Of a stretch of 5,985 nucleotides of DNA, positions 1-4,705 are shown in pieces. Made by a program: the position numbers and the translations under genes. This DNA is from Chloroflexota bacterium (GTDB lineage Bacteria; Chloroflexota; Limnocylindria; Limnocylindrales; CSP1-4), in contig JANYAA010000126.1 of the NCBI GenBank assembly GCA_025355255.1, positions 1 to 5,985 on the forward strand. Reading direction: 5' to 3'. The stretch's first letter is position 1; the number at the start of each line of letters is the position of its first letter. The notes beneath the pieces were generated by a model. The model made no database searches. It saw only the letters and a list, made by a program, of their open reading frames with translations, and was not told the DNA's origin.

Positions 1-621
1 GTCGAAGTACCGCGTGGGCACGGCGATCTCGCCGATGCTCAGGCCGCCGGCCGCCACCACTTGGGCGATGAGCTCCTGGTCAAAGACGAAGTCATCCGAG
101 TTGCGTCGGTACGGGATGGTCTCAAGGAGCCGGCGGCTGTAGGCGCGCAGCCCCGTGTGGTACTCGGAGAGTTGGAGCCCAAAGGCCATGTTCTCCACTC
201 CGGTGAGAAACCGATTGGAGATGTACTTCCACTTGGGCATGCCGCCCGCCAGCGGATCGCCCAAGAAGCGGCTGCCGAGCATCAGGTCGCGCTCGCCGGT
301 AAGGATCGGCGCCACCAGCTGCGGGATGCGCGTGGCGTCGTACTGGTAGTCCGGGTGGAGCATGACCACCACGTCCGCGCCCCACTCGAGCGCCCGGTCG
401 TAGCAGGTCTTCTGGTTGCCGCCGTAGCCCAGGTTTTGGCGGTGGACGATGACCTCTAGGCCGAGACGCTTGGCCACCTCGACCGTCTCGTCCTTGGACA
501 CGTCATCCACGAGGATCACGTGGTGGACCAGCTCGTGCGGGATGTCGGCATACGTCCGCTCAAGGGTCTTGGCGGCGTTGTAGGCAGGCATGACAATGAC
601 GATGCGCGGCACGTCGGGCAT
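1..621 (-). CDS. GT2 family glycosyltransferase, DPM1-like (partial, 3' end outside window)
   Basis: The minus strand is open for 207 codons from ATG 621-619 to the window edge without a stop, so the C-terminus is missing. The product is a GT-A fold glycosyltransferase of family 2, closest in pattern to dolichol/polyprenol-phosphate mannose synthases, which move a sugar from a nucleotide donor to a lipid phosphate at the cytoplasmic membrane face. Visible motifs: VMPAYNAAKTL (10-20) and VDDVSKDET (38-46) of the nucleotide-binding half, NLGYGGNQ (63-70), HPDYQY (89-94) with the D-x-Q/Y metal-site region, GSRFLGDP (116-123), YHTGLRAYSR (154-163) and DFVFDQEL (177-184). No membrane segment lies in the visible part; some family members carry C-terminal ones, which cannot be judged here. 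No Shine-Dalgarno sequence precedes the ATG; a -10-like box 6 nt upstream suggests a leaderless transcript. It is divergent from the molybdoenzyme gene. The acceptor and sugar cannot be told from sequence; the family call is firm. Confidence 0.93.
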   Translation of the reverse strand, partial: MPDVPRIVIVMPAYNAAKTLERTYADIPHELVHHVILVDDVSKDETVEVAKRLGLEVIVHRQNLGYGGNQKTCYDRALEWGADVVVMLHPDYQYDATRIPQLVAPILTGERDLMLGSRFLGDPLAGGMPKWKYISNRFLTGVENMAFGLQLSEYHTGLRAYSRRLLETIPYRRNSDDFVFDQELIAQVVAAGGLSIGEIAVPTRYFD

Positions 622-633
622 GGTGTAACGATA
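622..633 (-). promoter_or_regulatory. Leaderless-type promoter (-10 box) for the glycosyltransferase gene
   Basis: Read on the minus strand, TATCGT (633-628) is followed by exactly six bases and then the ATG at 621. No purine-rich ribosome-binding site lies in between. This spacing places the transcription start at or next to the start codon, as in leaderless genes of Actinobacteria, Deinococcus and related groups. I see no good -35 box at the usual distance. Inference from position and pattern only. Confidence 0.45.
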
Positions 634-687
634 CCGCGTGCGCAGGAGTCAGCCCATGCGCCGCAAGCGTCTTGCGACGGATGAGGG

Positions 688-693
688 CATGAT
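688..693 (+). promoter_or_regulatory. Possible leaderless-type -10 box for the sulfite-oxidase-like gene
   Basis: CATGAT is followed by six bases and the ATG at 700, the same spacing as TATGAT before the gene at 1990. It keeps the A and final T of the -10 consensus but lacks the first T, so it is weaker. The only purine-rich stretch (around 683-687) is about 12 nt from the ATG, too far for a good Shine-Dalgarno sequence. With the box at 628-633 on the other strand, it makes 622-699 a compact divergent promoter region. Confidence 0.35.
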
Positions 694-699
694 CCACAC

Positions 700-1302
700 A
701 TGTTTGAGCGTCTCTTTGGCAACCGCGCGGCTGATCCCTCTGTAGCTGGCCGCGTCCCGCCCGGCCAGTACATCACCGAGAAGTTTCCGGTGCTGCACTA
801 CGGGTCGGTCCCCAAGGCGGATCTCGTCGCGTGGGACTTCAAGGTCTACGGCGAGGTGGACAGCCCGTTCCGCCTTACGTGGGCGGAGTTCCGGGCGCTG
901 CCGCGCACCAAGCTGATAACCGACATCCACTGTGTGACCCGCTGGTCGAAGCTGGACACGCACTGGGAAGGCGTCGCGATCCGCACCATCCTGGAGATGG
1001 CGCAGGTGCGTCCGGGCGCCACCCATGTCGTCGGCCACGCTGAGCAGGGCTATACCGCCAATGTGCCGTTTGCGGTGCTCGCAGATGAGGATGTGATCCT
1101 CGCCGACACCTTTGAGGGCGAACCGCTCACGCCGGATCACGGCTATCCGCTGCGGCTGATCATCCCCAAGCGCTACTTCTGGAAGGGGCCCAAGTGGCTC
1201 CGCGGTCTGGAGTTTCTCACGCACGACCAGCCCGGCTTCTGGGAGCGTTACGGCTACCACAACGAGGCCGATCCCTGGAAGGAAGAGCGCTTCAACGAGT
1301 AG
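700..1302 (+). CDS. Sulfite oxidase-like molybdopterin oxidoreductase, cytoplasmic
   Basis: The 200-residue protein matches the molybdopterin-binding domain of the sulfite oxidase/YedY (MsrP) family (Oxidored_molyb). It would hold a Mo-molybdopterin cofactor and do two-electron oxo-transfer chemistry on an unknown substrate. Visible signatures: WDFKVYGEV (45-53), TDIHCVTRWSKLDTHWEGV (74-92) with Cys78 as the expected molybdenum thiolate ligand, and the conserved C-terminal block HGYPLRLIIPKRYFWKGPKW (148-167). It lacks a Tat signal peptide, a heme domain and the dimerization domain of full sulfite oxidases, so it is the short soluble type, probably cytoplasmic. Start chosen at ATG 700: other nearby ATGs (681, 689) are out of frame and quickly meet stops, and a -10-like box lies 6 nt upstream. 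It is followed after 21 bp by a deazaflavin-type oxidoreductase with a strong Shine-Dalgarno sequence, so the two are probably one operon. The partner reductase and substrate are unknown. Confidence 0.92.
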   Translation: MFERLFGNRAADPSVAGRVPPGQYITEKFPVLHYGSVPKADLVAWDFKVYGEVDSPFRLTWAEFRALPRTKLITDIHCVTRWSKLDTHWEGVAIRTILEMAQVRPGATHVVGHAEQGYTANVPFAVLADEDVILADTFEGEPLTPDHGYPLRLIIPKRYFWKGPKWLRGLEFLTHDQPGFWERYGYHNEADPWKEERFNE

Positions 1303-1312
1303 CGCCTGCGCC

Positions 1313-1318
1313 AGGAGG
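1313..1318 (+). promoter_or_regulatory. Strong Shine-Dalgarno sequence for the F420-type oxidoreductase
   Basis: AGGAGG ends 5 nt before ATG 1324 and fixes that start. It lies in the 21-bp gap after the upstream stop codon, as expected for an internal operon gene, in contrast to the leaderless-looking first gene. Confidence 0.8.
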
Positions 1319-1323
1319 CCACG

Positions 1324-1698
1324 ATGCCCGGTCGGATCGCCCGCACGTTCAACGCCCTCGGCGGCGCGCTCATGCAGCGCAGCGGCCGCGTCGGCATCCT
1401 GGGGACTACGGGAGCCAAGACGGGCCTGCGGCGGACCGCCCCGGTGGGCTACGTGGAGCGGACTGACGGTTCGTTGCTGATCGGTTCCGGCAGCCGCGAC
1501 AACCGAGGCTGGGCGGTCAACCTCCGGGCCAACCCGGTCGCAACGTTCAAGACCCGCGGCGTTGAGCGGGCGTATCGGGCCCGCTTTGTCGGCCCCGAGG
1601 AGCGCCAAAGGGCCCTGGCGGACCTCAAGATTTCGATGGGCAGCTTTGCCGAGCGCGCCGACTGGGGCGACCTGTTTGTGCTGGAGCCGGTCCGCTAG
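1324..1698 (+). CDS. Nitroreductase family deazaflavin-dependent oxidoreductase (F420 type, Ddn-like)
   Basis: The 124-residue protein fits the small split-beta-barrel family typified by mycobacterial Ddn (DUF385/F420H2_quin_red), which uses reduced cofactor F420 to reduce quinones, nitro compounds or other acceptors. The family pattern is plain: GTTGAKTGLRRTAPVGYV (27-44), the GxKTGxxRxxP cofactor-phosphate loop, then a Gly/Ser-rich strand (LLIGSGSRDN, 51-60), W63 and NLRANP (66-71). A DLFVLEPVR end (116-124) completes the barrel. Length is near the lower family norm and there is no signal peptide. The start is set by the AGGAGG 5 nt upstream. It is probably co-transcribed with the sulfite-oxidase-like gene, which suggests a shared redox role, though an electron-transfer link is inference. 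Some relatives bind FMN or heme rather than F420, so the cofactor is likely but not certain. Confidence 0.85.
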   Translation: MPGRIARTFNALGGALMQRSGRVGILGTTGAKTGLRRTAPVGYVERTDGSLLIGSGSRDNRGWAVNLRANPVATFKTRGVERAYRARFVGPEERQRALADLKISMGSFAERADWGDLFVLEPVR

Positions 1699-1707
1699 GC
1701 CTGACGG

Positions 1708-1890
1708 CGGGACTCGCAGTCACCGATTTCGCCCTCGCGTTGGCGCGCGCCGCTCAAACCGGACGCGCCGTCACGGACACCAGGCGGCAGAAGTCCAGAT
1801 GGTCAGCGTGCGGGCGGGAACCGGGACCCCCGGTCTAGGACGGCCGCAATTGGCCCGTGGCCGGGGCGAGGTACGAGACTGCGAGTCCCG
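1708..1890. repeat. 14-bp perfect inverted repeat enclosing two smaller hairpins
   Basis: CGGGACTCGCAGTC (1708-1721) is the exact reverse complement of GACTGCGAGTCCCG (1877-1890), with 155 bp between. Inside are a GGCGCG/CGCGCC stem (1742-1747 with 1764-1769) and a 6-bp, 3-nt-loop hairpin ACCGGG-ACC-CCCGGT (1820-1834). Together they could form a multi-branched RNA or a cruciform. It begins 9 bp after the stop of the F420-type gene. The 291-bp stretch 1699-1989 holds no convincing gene: open frames there are low-complexity Arg/Gly/Pro strings without family motifs. No tRNA T-arm, U-tract or insertion-element ends are visible. Confidence 0.6.
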
Positions 1891-1955
1891 ATCCAGCGGC
1901 GCCGGAGCCGGCGAAGGCAAACAGCCTGACCAGCAGTCCCGATCCGGCGGCACCG
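1884..1955 (+). repeat. Imperfect 21-bp direct repeat (two copies, 51 bp apart)
   Basis: Copy 1 (1884-1904) and copy 2 (1935-1955) both begin AGTCCCGATCC or its near form and agree at 19 of 21 positions; the two differences are at repeat positions 12 and 18. The first seven bases of copy 1 are also part of the right arm of the 14-bp inverted repeat, so the AGTCCCG core occurs three times in 1699-1989, once inverted. Copy 2 ends 22 bp before the -10 box of the DsbA-like gene, where a regulator could bind. Function unknown. Confidence 0.6.
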
Positions 1956-1977
1956 CGGGCCGCACGAGCCTTCGCCC

Positions 1978-1983
1978 TATGAT
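1978..1983 (+). promoter_or_regulatory. Leaderless-type promoter (-10 TATGAT) for the DsbA-like gene
   Basis: TATGAT is a near-consensus -10 box followed by six bases and ATG 1990, so transcription should start at about the A of the start codon. No Shine-Dalgarno sequence is present between the box and the ATG. No -35 box resembling TTGACA is visible about 17 nt upstream. This is the clearest leaderless candidate in the window. Confidence 0.6.
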
Positions 1984-1989
1984 CGCCAG

Positions 1990-2634
1990 ATGCTGATCGA
2001 GATCTGGTCCGACGTCGTGTGCCCTTGGTGCTACATCGGCAAACGTCGGTTTGAGCGCGGTCTCGAGGACTTCCGCAATGCAGGCGGCGATGCCGAAGTG
2101 GAGGTTGTCTGGCGCAGCTTCCAGCTCAACCCGGACCAGCCGCGCGGTGCCATCACGTCACTTGAGGCGTCTCTGGCGGCCAAGACCGGCGGCTCCGTGG
2201 AGCAAGTCCGGGCGATGAACCAGCGCGTGACCGAGTTGGCTGCGGCCGAAGGGCTCGAATACCACCTGGACCGCTATCGCGTGGTGAACACGATGGACGC
2301 GCACCGCCTGCTCCAGATGGCGAAGGCCAACGGTCTGGGCACGGCGGCCCACGAGCGCCTGCTGCACGCACAGCTGGTAGACGGCGAGCTGCTGGAGGAT
2401 CCGGCAACCCTCATTCGGCTCGGTGGCGAGATGGGGCTGGACACCGCGGCGACGGCCAACATGCTGGCAGGCGACGGCTATACCGCCGAGGTGATCCAGG
2501 ACCTGCGCGACGCGGCGGAGCTGGGCATATCGGCTGTGCCCTTCTTCGTCTTCAACCGCAAATACGGCGTGGCAGGCGCAGAGCCGGCGGAGACCTTCAC
2601 CCAGGTGCTGGGCCAGGTGGCGGCGGAAGGCTAG
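1990..2634 (+). CDS. DsbA family oxidoreductase, FrnE-like
   Basis: The 214-residue protein is a thioredoxin-fold protein with an inserted helical domain, of the DSBA/FrnE family (2-hydroxychromene-2-carboxylate isomerase/DsbA-like thioredoxin). It starts IEIWSDVVCPWCYIGKRRFE (3-22) with the CxxC active site CPWC at 11-14. The helical insert contains NTMDAHRLLQMAKANG (100-115), typical of FrnE-like proteins, and the fold closes with GISAVPFFVFNRKYGVAGA (179-197), where P184 is the expected cis-proline facing the CxxC. No signal peptide is present, so it acts in the cytoplasm, unlike periplasmic DsbA; relatives are linked to thiol-disulfide exchange and oxidative-stress tolerance. The start at 1990 fits the family N-terminus exactly and follows a -10 box by 6 nt. 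It appears to be a single-gene transcript, convergent with the GNAT gene. The family call is firm; the substrates are unknown. Confidence 0.93.
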   Translation: MLIEIWSDVVCPWCYIGKRRFERGLEDFRNAGGDAEVEVVWRSFQLNPDQPRGAITSLEASLAAKTGGSVEQVRAMNQRVTELAAAEGLEYHLDRYRVVNTMDAHRLLQMAKANGLGTAAHERLLHAQLVDGELLEDPATLIRLGGEMGLDTAATANMLAGDGYTAEVIQDLRDAAELGISAVPFFVFNRKYGVAGAEPAETFTQVLGQVAAEG

Positions 2635-2659
2635 ACGTCGCGCGAGGCGGCTGGCTCGC

Positions 2660-2746
2660 TCAGAGTCCGTTGCGCCGCCGGAACACGGCGACGATCGCGT
2701 TGGCGTGGCCGTGCGCCTTGCCGCGCAGCGGCTCGAGCTGCGCGTA
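2660..2746 (-). pseudogene. Possible 28-codon coding remnant or very short ORF
   Basis: On the minus strand, in the 156-bp convergent gap, a frame runs from just after a TAG (2749-2747) to a TGA (2662-2660). It encodes 28 residues including LRGKAHGHANAIVAVFRRR, with G/C-ending codons like the real genes here. It has no ATG or convincing ribosome-binding site and would need a CTG or upstream fused start. It could be the decayed 3' end of a lost gene or chance in G+C-rich DNA. I do not recognise the peptide. Confidence 0.15.
2722..2744 (+). terminator. Hairpin downstream of the DsbA-like gene, possible terminator
   Basis: CGCGCAGC (2722-2729), a 7-nt loop and GCTGCGCG (2737-2744) form a perfect 8-bp stem 87 bp after the DsbA-like stop codon. 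It is followed on the plus strand by the relatively A+T-rich TACTAGTATCAC, not by a true U-tract. It could stop plus-strand transcripts before they run into the convergent GNAT gene, but the missing U-run makes this uncertain. Confidence 0.3.
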
Positions 2747-2790
2747 CTAGTATCACTCGTTCTGTCATGGCGGCCGCATAGGGTCGCCCG

Positions 2791-3693
2791 TCAGCCCTGG
2801 ACGCTGCTCGCGATGACCCAGCGCGGCCACTCCGCAACGGGGACGAAGCCCTCGTCGAGATACAGCCGCAGGGCGCCTGCGTTGAGGGCCTCCGCCGCGA
2901 GGTGAACCTCCACAGCGCCGAGCCCGCGCACATGGGTGATCCCCCACCGCAGCAGCTCTCGACCGAGACCCCGGCGCCGATATGCAGGTTCGACGCCGAC
3001 GAGCCGAATGTCGCCGCGACGGGGCCGATCGTCGGCCGGGCCGACGGTTGCCCGACAGAACGCGGCCAAGCGGTCTGTGCCGCCCACCTCATGCGCCAGC
3101 AGCACATCCGCGGCCGCAAACCCTCGGCGGGCGTGCGCCTCGGCGATCTGCACAGGATCGAAGTGCATGGGGCTTGGGTGGTCCGCAAAGGCGGCGTTCA
3201 TGAGCGCGACATACGCCGCGTCGTCAGCGCCGGGGACGAGCGGCCGCGCCGCGAAGCCGGCGATCCGGTCTGGCGGCGGGACCAGGGCGGCGGCGGGAAG
3301 CCGGAGCAGGTGGAAGCTTGACCGATAGTGCATGCCAACCGCCTCCGCGAACGCGCGCCCCGGTCCTGCGAGCGGCATCCAGAGTTCGAGCTGGTCATCG
3401 CCACTGGCCGCGGCAAGCCGCTGCGCCGCCTCGAGGAGCCGGTGGCCGTGGCCGCGACGCCGGAATTGGGGATCCACCTCAAGGCGCACAGAGGGCGGGT
3501 GCGTGTAGCCCACGACGACGTCGTCCTCAAGCGCAACCGCCGCCTCCCCAGGATGGGCGACGAGCCAGGGCAGCTCCGCGAGGTGCTCCTTGAGCGTCAC
3601 GGCGTCGGGACCGCCGAGGGCAAAGCTGCTGCGCATCACGGCCTCGACGGCCGTTGCATCGCTTGCCGCAAACGGGCGCACGGCGCCAGGCAT
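2791..3693 (-). CDS. Tandem-GNAT acetyltransferase, mycothiol synthase-like
   Basis: The 300-residue protein has two GNAT N-acetyltransferase domains. The N-terminal one (about 1-130) has the acetyl-CoA pyrophosphate-binding pattern VDPQFRRRGHGHRLL (73-87). The C-terminal one (about 145-300) has VGVEPAYRRRGLGRELL (232-248) followed by ALNAGALRLYLDEGF (269-283), the usual Asn/Tyr region of motif B. Two fused GNAT domains in about 300 residues is the layout of MshD, which acetylates the cysteinyl amine in the last step of mycothiol synthesis. Many uncharacterised tandem GNATs share that layout, so the substrate is not settled. Start at ATG 3693 gives a normal N-terminus (MPGAVRPFAASD); no strong Shine-Dalgarno sequence is seen. 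It starts 50 bp after the DUF554 stop on the same strand and is probably co-transcribed with it. It converges on the DsbA-like gene. Confidence 0.85.
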   Translation of the reverse strand: MPGAVRPFAASDATAVEAVMRSSFALGGPDAVTLKEHLAELPWLVAHPGEAAVALEDDVVVGYTHPPSVRLEVDPQFRRRGHGHRLLEAAQRLAAASGDDQLELWMPLAGPGRAFAEAVGMHYRSSFHLLRLPAAALVPPPDRIAGFAARPLVPGADDAAYVALMNAAFADHPSPMHFDPVQIAEAHARRGFAAADVLLAHEVGGTDRLAAFCRATVGPADDRPRRGDIRLVGVEPAYRRRGLGRELLRWGITHVRGLGAVEVHLAAEALNAGALRLYLDEGFVPVAEWPRWVIASSVQG

Positions 3694-3717
3694 TCGCTAC
3701 GGTCCCGGCGTCGCAGA

Positions 3718-3738
3718 GTCCGCGCCGAAATCGCGGAC
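3718..3738 (-). other. Intercistronic hairpin between DUF554 and GNAT genes
   Basis: GTCCGCG and CGCGGAC form a perfect 7-bp stem with a 7-nt loop, starting 5 nt after the DUF554 stop codon and ending 24 nt before the GNAT start. No U-run follows on the minus strand, so full termination is unlikely. It may protect the upstream message end or lower expression of the second gene. Confidence 0.4.
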
Positions 3739-3743
3739 GCGCA

Positions 3744-4487
3744 TCAGACGATCGCCTGAACCAGCAGGGTCAGGATGGGCGCGAACAGCAGCGCCGGCAG
3801 CAGGTCGCCTACGGGGACCTGGCGAATCTGGAGCAGCCGGAAGCCGACGCCGAGCAGCAGGATCCCGCCGGTCGCGGTGATGGACGCGATCAGCGCCGCC
3901 GGCAGCAGCGAGCCCATCAGCACCGCGGCCACGGTCCAGAGCCCCTGCCAGACCAGCACCGACAAGGCGGACGCGGCCACGCCCCAGCCCAGCGACGCCG
4001 CAAACGCCAGCGAGGCAAACCCGTCAAGCGTGGACTTCAGCGCCAACTGGTCGATGCCGCGGCCGAGACCGTCGGACAGCGACCCCAATATGGCCAGCGG
4101 CCCGATGGCGAAGACGAGCGACGCGTCCACAAAGCCCTCGACAAACTTGGCCTTGGACGCAGAGCCCTCGCCGCCCGCGAGCTTTCCTTGAAGCCAGCCG
4201 CCAAGTCCCTCGAGGCGGTCCTCAATCCGCAGCAGCGACCCGCTGATCCCCCCGAGGAGCACCGCGCCCAGTACCACCAGGAGCGTCGCGCTGCCGCCGA
4301 CCGCGGCCCGGAAGTCCGGGTCGTTGACCGAGGCCACGTTGAGCCCCCCGATCACCAGCGTCACAAGGCCCAGCCCATCGGTGACGGTCCGGGTAGTGCG
4401 CTCCGGCAGGCGGTGCCCGAAGAACACCCCGAGCGTGGACCCCACGAGGATCGTGACGACGTTGATGATGGTGCCGAGGCCAGGCAT
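3744..4487 (-). CDS. DUF554 family membrane protein (YdfK-like)
   Basis: The 247-residue integral membrane protein fits DUF554, proteins of unknown function found widely in bacteria. Family landmarks: the N-terminal GTIINVVTILVGSTLGVFFG (5-24), DGLGLVTLVIGG (37-48), the central FVEGFVDASLVFAIGPLAIL (115-134) followed by GSLSDGL, KSTLDGFASLAFAASLGWGV (151-170), and the closing GILLLGVGFRLLQIRQVPVG (208-227) then DLLPALLFAPILTLL. About six to seven hydrophobic segments are visible, so it sits in the cytoplasmic membrane. I place the start at ATG 4487, not at an upstream in-frame ATG (4583): the upstream 32 residues are Arg/Pro-rich and polar without family likeness, and AGAGGA lies 4 nt before 4487. 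It probably heads an operon with the GNAT gene and is divergent from the DUF4397 gene. A transport role is often guessed for the family but nothing here proves it. Confidence 0.9.
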   Translation of the reverse strand: MPGLGTIINVVTILVGSTLGVFFGHRLPERTTRTVTDGLGLVTLVIGGLNVASVNDPDFRAAVGGSATLLVVLGAVLLGGISGSLLRIEDRLEGLGGWLQGKLAGGEGSASKAKFVEGFVDASLVFAIGPLAILGSLSDGLGRGIDQLALKSTLDGFASLAFAASLGWGVAASALSVLVWQGLWTVAAVLMGSLLPAALIASITATGGILLLGVGFRLLQIRQVPVGDLLPALLFAPILTLLVQAIV

Positions 4488-4491
4488 GGCG

Positions 4492-4497
4492 TCCTCT
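4492..4497 (-). promoter_or_regulatory. Shine-Dalgarno sequence deciding the DUF554 start
   Basis: Read on the minus strand, AGAGGA lies 4 nt before ATG 4487-4485. It supports this start over the in-frame ATG 96 bp upstream. Confidence 0.65.
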
Positions 4498-4588
4498 CGA
4501 TGGCTGCGCGGGTTCGCCCGCCGGGGCTGCCGCCGCGTTTGAGTCGTCAGGGTACGACCGATCGATAGGGGCGCGCGGCCCACCGTGG

Positions 4589-4618
4589 CGAGGCGGAACT
4601 TCCTACCAATCCGCCTTG
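4589..4618. other. Inverted repeat/hairpin in the divergent DUF554-DUF4397 region
   Basis: AGGCGGA (4591-4597) and TCCGCCT (4610-4616) form a perfect 7-bp stem around a 12-nt, A+T-richer loop. A G-T wobble and a C-G pair extend it to 9 bp. It lies about 100 bp from both divergent starts and could be an operator or a 5'-leader hairpin of either transcript. The remaining sequence between the genes (4488-4705) shows no recognisable riboswitch or other gene. Confidence 0.4.
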
Positions 4619-4687
4619 CGACGGGCTGCGAAACAGGTCTTGCAACCGCCGGTCAGCAAGGCCGGCAGCACAAGGTCAAGCACCAAT

Positions 4688-4694
4688 AGAGGAG
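4688..4694 (+). promoter_or_regulatory. Shine-Dalgarno sequence deciding the DUF4397 start
   Basis: AGAGGAG lies 11 nt before ATG 4706, slightly long spacing but the best purine run in the region. It supports this start over an in-frame TTG at 4616, which has none and would put 30 polar residues before the signal peptide. Confidence 0.6.
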
Positions 4695-4705
4695 CACCCA
4701 CCACA

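Noticed and set aside
61..459. Plus-strand 132-codon open frame
   Set aside because: It is antisense to the glycosyltransferase, whose family motifs are intact on the minus strand; the frame has no recognisable domain.
649..1608. Minus-strand 319-codon open frame, longer than the gene it overlaps
   Set aside because: It lies antisense to the sulfite-oxidase-like and F420-type genes, both with clear motifs. Long antisense frames are common in G+C-rich DNA, and its protein is Arg/Ala/Gly-rich without a family pattern.
1562..1996. Plus-strand 144-codon and minus-strand 64-codon (1771-1965) frames filling the 1699-1989 gap
   Set aside because: The encoded peptides are low-complexity Arg/Gly/Ser/Pro strings with no motif. 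The plus frame starts inside the F420-type gene and has no promoter or ribosome-binding site of its own.
3654..4568. Plus-strand 304-codon open frame
   Set aside because: It is antisense to the DUF554 gene and reads as a Gln/Arg/Asp-rich low-complexity string, the typical reverse shadow of a membrane-protein gene.
4595..4601. GGAACTT resembling an ECF sigma factor -35 element
   Set aside because: No matching -10 such as CGTC lies 15-17 nt downstream, and the bases overlap the arm of the 4589-4618 inverted repeat.
671..4624. Shared 10-mer CTTGCGACGG upstream of two plus-strand genes (671-680 and 4615-4624)
   Set aside because: Several 10-base matches are expected by chance in about 6 kb of G+C-rich sequence, and the distances to the start codons differ (about 20 against about 80 nt).
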